52,559 nt of DNA from Candidatus Poribacteria bacterium (GCA_014730235.1 WJIO01000219.1:1-52559), one strand, 5' to 3'; counted from the first letter of the stretch, positions 1 to 8,543 are shown. The notes: a model not told the origin generated them from the letters alone. A program made the numbers and translations.

Positions 1-82
1 AGTTTTTGTTGATAATAGATATGGAGAGATTTTAGCGTATAATTATGTAAGAAAGGGTTGAAAAAAGGTGGCATGAAATGAT

Positions 83-129
83 ATACCTCTCTTGTGTATA
101 TTCATATTTTCTAACTCCAAGAGAGGTAT
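83..129 (+). promoter_or_regulatory. Stem-loop covering the transposase ribosome binding site
   Basis: A perfect 12-bp inverted repeat, ATACCTCTCTTG at 83-94 and CAAGAGAGGTAT at 118-129, is separated by a 23-nt loop. The right arm contains the GAGAGGT Shine-Dalgarno of the transposase that starts at 133. In RNA this arm would be paired, so transcripts that enter from outside would be translated poorly. Such translation control is known for several insertion sequences; here it is inferred from sequence only. Confidence 0.6.
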
Positions 130-132
130 TAA

Positions 133-1251
133 ATGAAAAAGAATCATATAGATCCGAAAAGAATTGTAACTGCAATGGAAGATAATTTCAAGTCTGTTTT
201 GACAAAACCCAGTTTGAAGAACATGATACTGTTGGTAATAGCCATATCATTGGCTGACAAGCTTAAGATCAACGAAATAAGCCGTAAGTTACCCACTGAT
301 GTAAGTCACCAGAAAGTCAAACAGACCAGGTTACGTCGGATTCTGAAGCGAACGTATCCCCTTTTTGATATTATGTTTTCCTGGACCAGTTTCGTTGTGA
401 AGAAGGTATATGGTGGAAGCAATGGTGCCATAATGATACTCATAGACGGTGTGTCTCTAAAGTATGATTACAAAGCCTTTGTGGCAGGAATACCTTACAG
501 AAAAAGAAGTATCCCGCTCATGTTTAAGGTATATACAGACCAACAGATAAGAGATATGGTATATCTCAGTGAGAACTGGATAATATGGAAGTTTATGGAT
601 CAAATATATGATTCTATCCAGCATATATTTCCTGGCAGGAGGGTGATATTTGTATTCGACCGGGGCTTTGCTGATGAGAAGCTCATAAGATATCTGAAGT
701 ATATGGGTGCAAACCACATTATGCGAGTTCCTAAGAACGTAGGCATAGAAGCCTTTGAGTATAGAGGAAAGTTATCTTCCTTTGGTCAGCTGGGATATTT
801 CAGGAATATCAAATATCACCTGGGTAAGAAACTGGAAATGAATCTGTTTTGTGGCCACAACCCAAATGATGAAGATGATCCAGTATTCATCATCTCGGAT
901 CTGGATGATGCTCTGGGGGAACTCTACAAGAAGCGTATGGACATAGAAGAGGGATTCAGAGACATCAAGACATTATTTGGCTTCAGACAATTGGTTCTGA
1001 AGAAACCCACTCAATCCAGAATTGAGATACTATTCCTTCTGGCCATCATTAGCATGGGATTACTTTTTCTGCTCTTTGAAAAGTCAGGATACAGGTGGTC
1101 TAAGTTCTACAATACATCATCCACTAAGGAGTTCTCCCTTATACACGTAATCAAGGAAAAAATCAAGGCTGCATGGGTCAATCTCCGGGTGAATCCCTGG
1201 TTCTCTTTGAATTACGTTCGTTTCTACAATATCAATGATGCCTATTCATAA
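133..1251 (+). CDS. IS4-family DDE transposase
   Basis: This 372-residue protein is a DDE transposase that would cut and rejoin the ends of its own insertion sequence. The catalytic residues fit: Asp in LIDGVSL, Asp in VFDRGF, and Glu in YKKRMDIEEGFRDIK. The last stretch matches the IS4 signature Y-x2-R-x3-E-x6-K exactly. The frame is intact and the start is preceded by GAGAGGT. I could not identify convincing terminal inverted repeats, so the limits of the element are unknown. It may be an active copy or an intact relic. Confidence 0.9.
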   Translation: MKKNHIDPKRIVTAMEDNFKSVLTKPSLKNMILLVIAISLADKLKINEISRKLPTDVSHQKVKQTRLRRILKRTYPLFDIMFSWTSFVVKKVYGGSNGAIMILIDGVSLKYDYKAFVAGIPYRKRSIPLMFKVYTDQQIRDMVYLSENWIIWKFMDQIYDSIQHIFPGRRVIFVFDRGFADEKLIRYLKYMGANHIMRVPKNVGIEAFEYRGKLSSFGQLGYFRNIKYHLGKKLEMNLFCGHNPNDEDDPVFIISDLDDALGELYKKRMDIEEGFRDIKTLFGFRQLVLKKPTQSRIEILFLLAIISMGLLFLLFEKSGYRWSKFYNTSSTKEFSLIHVIKEKIKAAWVNLRVNPWFSLNYVRFYNINDAYS

Positions 1252-1337
1252 CTTTGTTTCTCTCAAATGTAGGGCTTAGAGCTATATGATGTATGATATT
1301 ACACAAAACTGATGGTGGATCGGAGAAAGTTTTTTTG

Positions 1338-1391
1338 TTGCTTTTCTTATTTTATCGTGCTATACTCAAACATATTTTTGTTAAGCAGCTA
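1338..1391 (+). promoter_or_regulatory. Likely promoter of rex with Rex-box-like half site
   Basis: TTGCTT (1338-1343), a 17-nt spacer and TATACT (1361-1366) form a good sigma-70 type promoter. Just after the expected start point lies TTGTTAAGCAGCTAAC (from 1378), with dyad GTTA-N6-TAAC. TTGTTAA equals one half of the TTGTTAA-N4-TTAACAA Rex operator form; the second half matches poorly. Autorepression of rex is therefore possible but not shown. The leader to rex would be about 260 nt and includes the repeat at 1394-1600. Confidence 0.4.
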
Positions 1392-1393
1392 AC

Positions 1394-1600
1394 TTAATTA
1401 GTATTCGCTGATTTTCTATTATTGCCTATAGAATTTGTCATTCCTACGAAGTCATGAAACCAGAAAATACGTTATTTTGGAAAACTGTATTCCTGCTTTA
1501 AGCTTTTTGAAAAAGCTTGAGCAAAAAGGAATAAGATTTCCGCAGGAATGACGGGGTTTAATTTTAAATATATTCACAGAAAAGCGATGAATACTAATTA
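1394..1600. repeat. MITE-like imperfect palindrome (family C)
   Basis: The ends are inverted copies of each other: TTAATTAGTATTCGCTGA at the left and GCGATGAATACTAATTA at the right. Inside, GTCATTCCT on the left faces GCAGGAATGAC on the right, the same core as the other repeats of this window. There is no coding potential. It fills most of the gap between the transposase and rex and would be transcribed as part of the rex leader. Confidence 0.65.
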
Positions 1601-1632
1601 GAACTAAATTGGATTATTGAAATATCTTCAGT

Positions 1633-2259
1633 ATGGGTAGAAAAATATCAACCAGCGGAATATACAGGTTAGCATTATATAATCGTTATATATCAGATTT
1701 AGGCAAAGATGACAGTGATTATGTTTCATCCCAGGAGTTGGCCCGGGCCACAGGTCATACTGCTGCACAAGTGCGCAAAGACCTTACATATTACGGTAGT
1801 TTAGGAGAACCGGGTAAGGGATATGAAATAGGGAAACTGAAGACCTTACTTACAGGAATCTTCAATAAAGATAGAATAAGGAATATTATTATTGTTGGGG
1901 TAGGTAATCTTGGTATGGCATTAATGGCCTATGAAGGATTTAAATCTCAACAATTCAATATCATCGCAGCTTTTGATATTGATGTAATGAAAATAGGTAA
2001 ATCTATTGAAGGTGTTAAGATTCATGATATCGCCAATATGGAAACTACTCTAACTGATTTAAATGCGGAAATGGCTATTGTGTCTGTACCTGCATCATCA
2101 GCCCAGGAGGTTATTGATAAACTCGTCTCTGCAGGTATAAAATGTATATTAAACTTCGCTCCAGGCCATTTAAATGTTCCAGAATATGTTAATATACATA
2201 ATGTTGATTTATCCATAGAACTGGATAGATTATATTACCTGCTAAAGAATGTTGAATAA
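1633..2259 (+). CDS. rex: Redox-sensing transcriptional repressor Rex
   Basis: Rex is a cytoplasmic dimeric repressor that senses the NADH/NAD+ ratio; NADH binding releases it from DNA. The 208-residue length is normal. Residues 1-80 form the winged-helix domain, including the typical SSQELARATGHTAAQVRKDL segment, and the Rossmann fold follows with the nucleotide motif GVGNLG near residue 96. The C-terminal swap helix is present. No strong Shine-Dalgarno precedes the ATG, but an in-frame stop a few codons upstream limits alternatives. It is followed directly by a cytochrome gene and, further on, by rnf, typical targets of redox control. Confidence 0.95.
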   Translation: MGRKISTSGIYRLALYNRYISDLGKDDSDYVSSQELARATGHTAAQVRKDLTYYGSLGEPGKGYEIGKLKTLLTGIFNKDRIRNIIIVGVGNLGMALMAYEGFKSQQFNIIAAFDIDVMKIGKSIEGVKIHDIANMETTLTDLNAEMAIVSVPASSAQEVIDKLVSAGIKCILNFAPGHLNVPEYVNIHNVDLSIELDRLYYLLKNVE

Positions 2260-2284
2260 TTACAGAGGGAAAGGAGTAAAGGTA

Positions 2285-2806
2285 ATGAAAAAAGTAACTA
2301 TAACTATTGCTATAATTGCTGTTTTAACCACCAGTTTCCTGCTTTTTTTTAACCGCAATGGAGCATTTGCTAAAGAATCAGACGCCACTTATGTTCCGGG
2401 AAAAAAGTGCAGAGTTTGCCATATCAAGATATATAAAGCTCAGGACAAAACACCCCACGCCAACAGCTATGAAAATCTGGTTGATGCCGGTGAAGAGACA
2501 AATGAGGCATGTCTTCCATGCCATGTTACCGGATATGGTCAACCGGGTGGTTTTGAAGATGCCAAATCCAGCAAAGGCCTCGCAGGAACTACATGCCAGG
2601 CCTGTCATGGTCCCGGAAGTAAACACGTAGAAAAGGGACTCAGTAAAGAACAGCGAAAAGAAACCATCCAGAAAACACCTAAAGACGCCTGCACTAAATG
2701 TCATAAAACCCATGAACCTCATCCAGATATTGGAGTCAAATCACTACCATCCCTTAAAAAGGAAATGGAAAGATTACAGGAAAGAATAAATGAGCTGGAA
2801 GGATAA
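2285..2806 (+). CDS. Periplasmic tetrahaem cytochrome c (c554-like)
   Basis: The mature protein carries four haem-binding motifs, CRVCH, CLPCH, CQACH and CTKCH, with spacing that recalls the cytochrome c554/c-prime multihaem family. An N-terminal signal peptide (MKKVTITIAIIAVLTTSF, cleavage near AFA) sends it to the periplasm. The last 20 residues are charged and likely helical or coiled coil. The ORF track starts at 2249, but the ATG at 2285 has AAAGGAG upstream and begins the signal peptide, so I moved the start. The Shine-Dalgarno lies just after the rex stop, so the two are probably co-transcribed. Likely role: electron carrier; partner unknown. Confidence 0.88.
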   Translation: MKKVTITIAIIAVLTTSFLLFFNRNGAFAKESDATYVPGKKCRVCHIKIYKAQDKTPHANSYENLVDAGEETNEACLPCHVTGYGQPGGFEDAKSSKGLAGTTCQACHGPGSKHVEKGLSKEQRKETIQKTPKDACTKCHKTHEPHPDIGVKSLPSLKKEMERLQERINELEG

Positions 2807-2981
2807 GAAATATAATTCTGATTTCTGGGTATTAAGGTCTTTGTGATTAAAAATTATAGGTTGGATTTATAATGAAGATTGATTAATAAATCGGGTAATA
2901 AATACTAAAATTTAAACCTCACTAAAAAATACCCCTTGATCCACCTTTGGGAAAGGGGGATATGAAATTCTTCTCTCCGCT

Positions 2982-3033
2982 CAGAATGACAAGCTAAGAG
3001 AATTTTCAAATTATTAATAAACTAAAACCGGAG
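2982..3033 (+). repeat. Decayed half copy of repeat family A
   Basis: AGAATGACAAGCTAAGAGAA followed by an AT-rich stretch and ACTAAAACCGGAGAGG matches one half of the family A palindrome seen at 21449-21568 (reverse complement). The other half is missing. Its end supplies the CCGGAGAGG that sits 12 nt before the ATG of the next gene and could act as its ribosome binding site. The rest of 2807-3045 shows nothing else I recognise. Confidence 0.55.
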
Positions 3034-3045
3034 AGGAATTACCCT

Positions 3046-4029
3046 ATGGCTGACCTTACTACTAATTACATGGGATTTCATTTAAAAAATCCAATTATAG
3101 TATCTGCTTGTAGTCTAACCAATTCTGCCAAAAGGATTAAGCGATGTGCTGATGCAGGCGCAGGAGCCGTAGTTATCAGTTCACTTTTTGAAGAGCAGAT
3201 ACGGAGTGACGCTTTTAATGAAGAGGTGAGTATAAGAATTTCCGGACATCCGGAAGCTATGAATTATATTGAAAACATGAGTATGCTTCTTGGGCCAAGT
3301 AAATATATAAACCTGATTAAGGAAGCAAAAAGTTCAGTTTCAATTCCGGTCATTGCCAGCCTTAACTGTGTATCCCATGAATGGTGGATGGATTACGCCC
3401 TACAAATTGAAGAAGCTGGTGCAGATGCCCTTGAATTGAATATTGCAATAATGCCAAATGACCTTAAATGCAGTGATGAAAGTATCGCCAGAATATATTT
3501 TACTATTCTGAAAGAGGTAAAAGACCGTATCAGAATACCTATTGCAGTAAAGCTTGCTCCTTATTTCACCTGTATATCCCGAATGGCTAATGAGCTTAGC
3601 AATCGCGGTGCTGATGCCCTGGTTCTCTTCAATCGCTATTTCCAATTTGATATTAATATTGACAAGCTTAAACTTACTTCAGGATACAGGTTTAGCTCAG
3701 AAAGGGAGATTTATCTCTCACTTAGATGGGTGGCGCTGCTTTATGGACGCATCGAGTCTGATCTGGTCGGGGCGACAGGTATTCACAATGGTGAAGGAGC
3801 TATAAAGCATTTACTAGCAGGGGCTTCTGCTATTCAGATCTGTTCCACTCTATATCTCAACGGTATGAAGCAAATAGAACAAATACTGGGATTCGTGGAT
3901 AAATGGATGGATAATGCAGGTTTTAATTCTATTGACCAGATAAAAGGTAAGATGAGTCAAAAAGAAAGCAAGACCCCGAAGCTATATGAAAGACTTCAAC
4001 ATATTAAATCCCTATCGGGTAACCCCTAG
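3046..4029 (+). CDS. Dihydroorotate dehydrogenase-like FMN protein
   Basis: The 327-residue protein is a class 1 DHOD-like TIM barrel. Recognisable parts are the start LKNPIIVSACSLTNSA, the middle strand DALELNIA, the segment IPIAVKLAPYF with its flavin-contacting lysine, and the C-terminal phosphate-binding region SDLVGATGIHNGEGAIKHLLAGASAIQICS. Such stand-alone proteins are often annotated as DHOD-like because they lack pyrimidine-gene context; several sit near ferredoxin or pyruvate:ferredoxin oxidoreductase genes. Here it lies between a cytochrome and rnf, so a redox role is as likely as pyrimidine synthesis. Substrate is not resolved by sequence. Confidence 0.85.
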   Translation: MADLTTNYMGFHLKNPIIVSACSLTNSAKRIKRCADAGAGAVVISSLFEEQIRSDAFNEEVSIRISGHPEAMNYIENMSMLLGPSKYINLIKEAKSSVSIPVIASLNCVSHEWWMDYALQIEEAGADALELNIAIMPNDLKCSDESIARIYFTILKEVKDRIRIPIAVKLAPYFTCISRMANELSNRGADALVLFNRYFQFDINIDKLKLTSGYRFSSEREIYLSLRWVALLYGRIESDLVGATGIHNGEGAIKHLLAGASAIQICSTLYLNGMKQIEQILGFVDKWMDNAGFNSIDQIKGKMSQKESKTPKLYERLQHIKSLSGNP

Positions 4030-4085
4030 GTTTTCTCCAAAAAAATTTTGCTATTTTTGAAATAGTATGACGAATTTCATTATAA

Positions 4086-4208
4086 GTAATTGTTAAAAAA
4101 TGGATATAATTTAGTTGTCATTCCTGCTTTTGCAGGAATGACAAATTTTGTAATTTACCATCATTATAAAGGTATTTTCTAAACACATTTTTCATTTTTA
4201 ACGATTAC
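4086..4208. repeat. MITE-like palindromic repeat (family B)
   Basis: GTAATTGTTAAAAAATGG at the left end and TTTTTAACGATTAC at the right end are inverted. The centre is GTCATTCCTGCTTTTGCAGGAATGAC. The same sequence is found in opposite orientation at 37263-37386. It lies between the DHOD-like gene and rnfC and has no coding content. Confidence 0.8.
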
Positions 4209-4249
4209 TATAAAAAAGCTTAAAATCAATTAACGGAGTAATAGTAATC

Positions 4250-5602
4250 ATGAAAACATTTCGTGGAGGAGTTCATCCTGATTGTAAAAAGGAATCCGCT
4301 GACATTAAGATTGAAAAGGCTGATCTACCTCCTAAATTAATCATTCCACTTCAACAGCATATAGGTGCGCCTGCCCAACCGCTGGTTGAAGTTGGAGATG
4401 AAGTAAAAAAGGGACAGAAAATAGCTGAAGCAGGTGGTTTTGTTTCTGCAAATATACATGCCAGTACCAGCGGCAAAGTAATTGATATTTCAGAATATCT
4501 ATACCCTAATACCATGGGAAGGAAAGCCCTTTCAGCGATAATCGAATCCGACGGTAAGGACGAGCAGGACGAACAGATAAAGCCTTATGAAGCTAAACTG
4601 TTTGATTCAGATGACCTTGTGGATCATATTGAAGGTCAGGAAATACTTGATCTGATCAGGGAAGCGGGTGTTGTAGGTATGGGTGGAGCTACCTTTCCAA
4701 CCGATGTAAAGCTCAATATTCCTCCGGGAAAAGAAATTGACAGCATAATTCTCAACGGCGTGGAATGTGAACCATATGTGACCCCAGACCACAGGCTTAT
4801 GGTAGAAAAACCTGAGAAAGTCGTTGATGGCCTGAGATTTATGATGAAAGCCATCAATGTAAACAGGGGTTTTATCGGCATTGAGATGAATAAGCCCGAT
4901 GCTATTGAATCAATACGGAAAGCAACGGGCAAATATTCAAATATTAAGGTTTTTCCGTTGAAAGTTAAGTATCCACAGGGCTGGGAAAATATACTTATCA
5001 AAGTAATACTTGATCGTGAAGTCCCTCCGGGCAGCCTTCCTCTGGATGTGGGTGTTGTTGTAGCAAATGTAGGAACATCCGCAGCCGTATCAGATGCCGT
5101 AAGACATGGATATCCACTTATAGAAAGGGTTGTTAGCGTAACCGGTTCCGGTATTGCTGAACCCAGAAACCTTTTGGTGAAAATAGGTACACCATTTTTG
5201 CACATTATAGAGCAATGCGGCGGTTTTAAGGGTACAGTAAAGAAGGTTATTGCCGGTGGACCCATGATGGGATTTACCATGTTTGATGTGAATATTCCAG
5301 TAATAAAGGGCACAACTAATATATTAGCTCTTACAGACCAGGAAGTGAAAGAACATGAACCCAAGCCATGTATCAGATGTGGTCGCTGTGTGAATGTATG
5401 TCCGGTTAGGCTTGTGCCGCGTATGATCGCATTGCTGGCAAAGCAGGATGAATTTGAGAAAGCGGAGGAATATAACCCCCTGGATTGCAAGGAATGTGGT
5501 TGTTGTGCATATATCTGTCCTGCAAAGATACCATTGGTGCAGTTAATACAACATGCAAAGGCGGATATTATGGCAAGACAAAGGGCTGCAAAGGCAAAGT
5601 AG
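4250..5602 (+). CDS. rnfC: Rnf electron transport complex subunit C
   Basis: RnfC is the membrane-associated subunit of the Rnf complex that handles NADH through FMN and iron-sulfur clusters. The 450-residue length fits. The N-terminal FRGGVHP start, the GGATFPTDVKL and NGVECEPYVTPD segments and the SLBB-like region are all typical. Two 4Fe-4S motifs are visible near residues 374-386 (CIRCGRCVNVCP) and 412-424 (CKECGCCAYICP). It leads a tight run rnfC-rnfDG-rnfE-rnfA with 16 nt or overlaps between genes. Rnf couples reduced ferredoxin oxidation with NAD+ reduction and ion pumping, or the reverse. Confidence 0.96.
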   Translation: MKTFRGGVHPDCKKESADIKIEKADLPPKLIIPLQQHIGAPAQPLVEVGDEVKKGQKIAEAGGFVSANIHASTSGKVIDISEYLYPNTMGRKALSAIIESDGKDEQDEQIKPYEAKLFDSDDLVDHIEGQEILDLIREAGVVGMGGATFPTDVKLNIPPGKEIDSIILNGVECEPYVTPDHRLMVEKPEKVVDGLRFMMKAINVNRGFIGIEMNKPDAIESIRKATGKYSNIKVFPLKVKYPQGWENILIKVILDREVPPGSLPLDVGVVVANVGTSAAVSDAVRHGYPLIERVVSVTGSGIAEPRNLLVKIGTPFLHIIEQCGGFKGTVKKVIAGGPMMGFTMFDVNIPVIKGTTNILALTDQEVKEHEPKPCIRCGRCVNVCPVRLVPRMIALLAKQDEFEKAEEYNPLDCKECGCCAYICPAKIPLVQLIQHAKADIMARQRAAKAK

Positions 5603-5618
5603 AATCGGAGGATGATTC

Positions 5619-7211
5619 ATGGAAGAAAGTCGGTTGATTGTATCAGTTTCTCCCCACATAAGACATAAAGATTCAATTCCCAGGATAATGTGGACAGTGG
5701 CTTTAACCCTGGTACCGGCAGTTCTTGCGGGTATATACTTCTTTGGCCCTCGTGTCCTTCTGCTTTTATTGATTGGCATTGCTTCAGCAGTAGCAACAGA
5801 AGCTGTTTTACAAAAATTTATGAAAAAAGATATCACCGTTTCTGATGGAAGTGCGGTGGTAACTGGTATGCTTTTGGTTATGGTTCTTCCGCCAGGAGTG
5901 CCTTTATGGTTACCTGTAGTGGGTTCGTTTTGCTCTATAGCTTTAGCCAAAGCTGTCTTTGGCGGCTTAGGTTATAACATTTTTAATCCAGCTTTGATAG
6001 GAAGGGCCATACTTGTGGCTTCATTCCCTAGATTTATGACGACATGGTTAATGCCACGAGGTATTGATTCAACTACTGCAGCCACACCTTTAACAATAAT
6101 TAAAACCGGGAATCTGCAAGGCTTGCCATCAATCGGGAACATGTTTATTGGTAAAATAGGCGGCTGTATAGGTGAAACATCGGCCCTGGCTTTGCTTATA
6201 GGTGCTGTATTTTTGTTGATAAGAGGTTATATTATATGGCATATACCTATAAGCTTTGTTGGTACAGTAGCAGTCATAACAGGATTATCTCAGATCGGAG
6301 AATGGAATTTTGCCATGATTCCATACCATATTTTTGGCGGAGGACTGATACTTGGGGCTTTTTACATGGCGACGGACATGGTAACAACCCCTGTAACGAA
6401 AAAGGGGGGTGTAATTTTTGGTATTGGGGCAGGAATAATAACCTGTGTAATCCGATACTGGGGAGGTTATCCAGAAGGTGTGTGTTATAGCATACTTATA
6501 ATGAACGCCTTTACTCCTTTGATAGATAAATACGTCAGACCAAGAAGATTTGGGGTTGTCAGGGATAACGTATTCAATCTTAAAACTGTGCTTATTATAG
6601 TAGCTTTAACTATTACATGTATAATCTCCGCCTTTGCTCTGACCATGGTAAATAACGCCACAAAAGAACGCATCGCCGAACAGAAGCTTTTTGCTCAACT
6701 TCGGTCAGTATCAGAAGCAGTTTTCAGAGATGTAGATTTTGATAACGATCCTATCAAGGATTCTATCACTATTCCTGATTTAGTGGATGAGGACAATAAT
6801 CCCAAGCTTATCAGCATAGGTAAGCGCGGTGATGAAGTCATTGCTGTTGCATTTAAGCATACGGGTGAAGGTTATGGTGGTCTTATATCTATAATGATTG
6901 GTCTGGATATGGATGGAAAAATAACCGGTATAAAGATCCTTGAACACAGTGAATCCCCGGGAATAGGTTCTAAGATAGAAAATCCTGAATTTTCAAATCA
7001 ATTTAAAGGTAAACATCTGGGAGAAGCCCCTGATGATGAACTGGAAGTCATGGAAGAAGGAGAAGCGGAAGAAAGCTGGCAGATTGAAGGTATAACAGGA
7101 GCAACTATATCCAGTTATGCTGTAACGGAAATATTAAATGAAGCCTTTATGATATTTGATGAATACAAAGACCAAATACTGGAAAAGGCAGCATCGGAAG
7201 GAGGAGAATAA
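5619..7211 (+). CDS. Fused Rnf subunits D and G
   Basis: The 530 residues are one uninterrupted frame joining two proteins that are normally separate. Residues 1 to about 315 are RnfD, a polytopic membrane protein with the covalent-FMN region (DSTTAATPL) and GGLGYNIFNPALIGR. From about residue 322 a new transmembrane helix (LKTVLIIVALTITCIISAFAL) starts RnfG, which ends in the flavinylation motif EGITGATISSYAVTE near residues 488-502. The predicted topology puts the G domain outside the inner membrane. The next gene overlaps as TAATG. I see no slippery site or stop relic at the joint, so the fusion seems genuine. Confidence 0.93.
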   Translation: MEESRLIVSVSPHIRHKDSIPRIMWTVALTLVPAVLAGIYFFGPRVLLLLLIGIASAVATEAVLQKFMKKDITVSDGSAVVTGMLLVMVLPPGVPLWLPVVGSFCSIALAKAVFGGLGYNIFNPALIGRAILVASFPRFMTTWLMPRGIDSTTAATPLTIIKTGNLQGLPSIGNMFIGKIGGCIGETSALALLIGAVFLLIRGYIIWHIPISFVGTVAVITGLSQIGEWNFAMIPYHIFGGGLILGAFYMATDMVTTPVTKKGGVIFGIGAGIITCVIRYWGGYPEGVCYSILIMNAFTPLIDKYVRPRRFGVVRDNVFNLKTVLIIVALTITCIISAFALTMVNNATKERIAEQKLFAQLRSVSEAVFRDVDFDNDPIKDSITIPDLVDEDNNPKLISIGKRGDEVIAVAFKHTGEGYGGLISIMIGLDMDGKITGIKILEHSESPGIGSKIENPEFSNQFKGKHLGEAPDDELEVMEEGEAEESWQIEGITGATISSYAVTEILNEAFMIFDEYKDQILEKAASEGGE

Positions 7212-7807
7212 TGAGACTGTGGCATGAATTTAACAAAGGCATTATAAAGCAAAACCCGGTATTAAGGCTGGTGCTGGGAATGTGTCCAACGCTGGCAGTC
7301 ACAACAAGTGCTATCAACGGTTTTGCTATGGGCTGTTCGGTTATATTTGTCTTGTTATGTTCAAATATAATTATTTCCCTCTTTCGCAGAGTCATTCCGA
7401 TAAAGGTGAGAATTCCTGTATTTATTGTCATTATAGCAACCTTCGTTACTACTGTTGATCTGGTTATGGCCGGATACTTTCCAGAAATCCACAAGGTATT
7501 AGGTATATTTGTCCCGCTTATAGTTGTAAACTGTATAGTATTGGGAAGGGCTGAGGCCTTTGCATCCAGGCGCTCTATTATAAGCTCAATTGCCGACGCC
7601 CTTGGTATGGGGATCGGTTTTACCCTTACCTTGGTAATTCTTGGAAGCGTAAGGGAAATTTTTGGAAGCGGTACTATATTTGGTGCTGATATTTTAATGA
7701 GGTTTAGTTATCATAAATTTGGTATAATGCTTTTACCACCAGGGGCTTTTATCGCTCTTGGGTTACTTATGGGGTTAATGAATAAACTGACAAAGGAGAC
7801 CAGCTAA
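7211..7807 (+). CDS. rnfE: Rnf electron transport complex subunit E
   Basis: RnfE is one of two related inner-membrane subunits with about six helices that together form the core of the Rnf complex. The 198-residue protein shows the family start FNKGIIKQNPVLRLVLGMCPTLAVTTS and the motif IVVNCIVLGRAEAFAS, whose Cys belongs to the Fe-S site shared between the A and E subunits. The start overlaps the rnfDG stop (TAATG), pointing to translational coupling; rnfA begins in the same way at the other end. Confidence 0.95.
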   Translation: MRLWHEFNKGIIKQNPVLRLVLGMCPTLAVTTSAINGFAMGCSVIFVLLCSNIIISLFRRVIPIKVRIPVFIVIIATFVTTVDLVMAGYFPEIHKVLGIFVPLIVVNCIVLGRAEAFASRRSIISSIADALGMGIGFTLTLVILGSVREIFGSGTIFGADILMRFSYHKFGIMLLPPGAFIALGLLMGLMNKLTKETS

Positions 7808-8385
7808 TGGAATTATTTCTCATATTCATCGGAGCTGTTTTAGTTAATAACTTCGTACTTACAAGGTTTTTGGGAATATGTCCGTTTTTGGGTCAATCTC
7901 AGAATATGAAATTAGCTTTTGGTATGGGAATGTCGGTTATATTCGTAATGACCCTTACATCAATAACCACAAATCTCATACATACTTATATACTTGTACC
8001 TCTTGAACTGAAATATCTGGTAACCGTTTCTTTTATTTTGGTAATTGCTTCGCTGGTGCAGTTGGTGGATATAGTGTTACAAAAGTTAATGCCTATGTTA
8101 CATCAATCTATGGGTATATATCTTGTTCTAATAACAACAAACTGTGCTATACTCGGACTTGCTTTGCTGAATGTTGTAAAGGAATATAATTTCGCAAAAA
8201 GCTTGGTATTTGGATTTAGCGCAGGAGTGGGTTTTACCCTGGCCCTGATTATAATTGCTGGAATAAGGGAACGCCTGGAACTTGCCGATATTCCTAAACC
8301 TTTACGGGGATTTCCTATAACCCTTATTATAGCAGGATTGCTATCAATAGCTTTTATGGGATTTACCGGTCTGGTGAAAATGTAA
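7807..8385 (+). CDS. rnfA: Rnf electron transport complex subunit A
   Basis: RnfA is the partner of RnfE, with six predicted membrane helices in opposite topology. The 192 residues include VNNFVLTRFLGICPFLG and LITTNCAILGLALL, the conserved cysteine regions that bind the membrane Fe-S cluster. The start overlaps the rnfE stop (TAATG). In most rnf operons rnfB follows rnfA; here a repeat and then an unrelated secreted protein follow, so the operon seems to end at this gene. Confidence 0.95.
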   Translation: MELFLIFIGAVLVNNFVLTRFLGICPFLGQSQNMKLAFGMGMSVIFVMTLTSITTNLIHTYILVPLELKYLVTVSFILVIASLVQLVDIVLQKLMPMLHQSMGIYLVLITTNCAILGLALLNVVKEYNFAKSLVFGFSAGVGFTLALIIIAGIRERLELADIPKPLRGFPITLIIAGLLSIAFMGFTGLVKM

Positions 8386-8394
8386 AAATAAATA

Positions 8395-8496
8395 GTTCTT
8401 CCGGGTTTAGTATGGTAAAGACAAGAAACTTTTTATGCTATCATTCCTGATTTCGCAGGAATGACAACTAAATTATATCCATTTTTTAACGATTAT
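8395..8496. repeat. Chimeric MITE-like repeat (half A, half B)
   Basis: The left half, CTTCCGGGTTTAGTATGGTAAAG through ATGCTATCATTCCTG, is a family A half as at 21449-21568. The right half, GCAGGAATGACAACTAAATTATATCC to TTTTTAACGATTA, is a family B half as at 4086-4208. The junction is the shared core TCATTCCTG...GCAGGAATGA. Recombination through the core is the simplest explanation. Confidence 0.75.
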
Positions 8497-8514
8497 AGAT
8501 ATGGTATATTTTGC

Positions 8515-8543
8515 TTGCAAATTTTAATATATTGAGGTATAAG
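8515..8543 (+). promoter_or_regulatory. Possible sigma-70 promoter of the LamG gene
   Basis: TTGCAA (8515-8520), a 17-nt spacer and TATAAG (8538-8543) would start a transcript with a leader of about 125 nt before the LamG-domain gene at 8676. The leader holds AAGGGGGTG followed by a 14-codon open frame, which I do not call a gene. No riboswitch was recognised. Confidence 0.4.

Noticed and set aside
4607-5490. Long minus-strand ORFs inside rnfC and in the glutamate-synthase-like gene (12659-13526).
   Set aside because: They are shadows of well-identified plus-strand genes and have no recognisable protein motifs.
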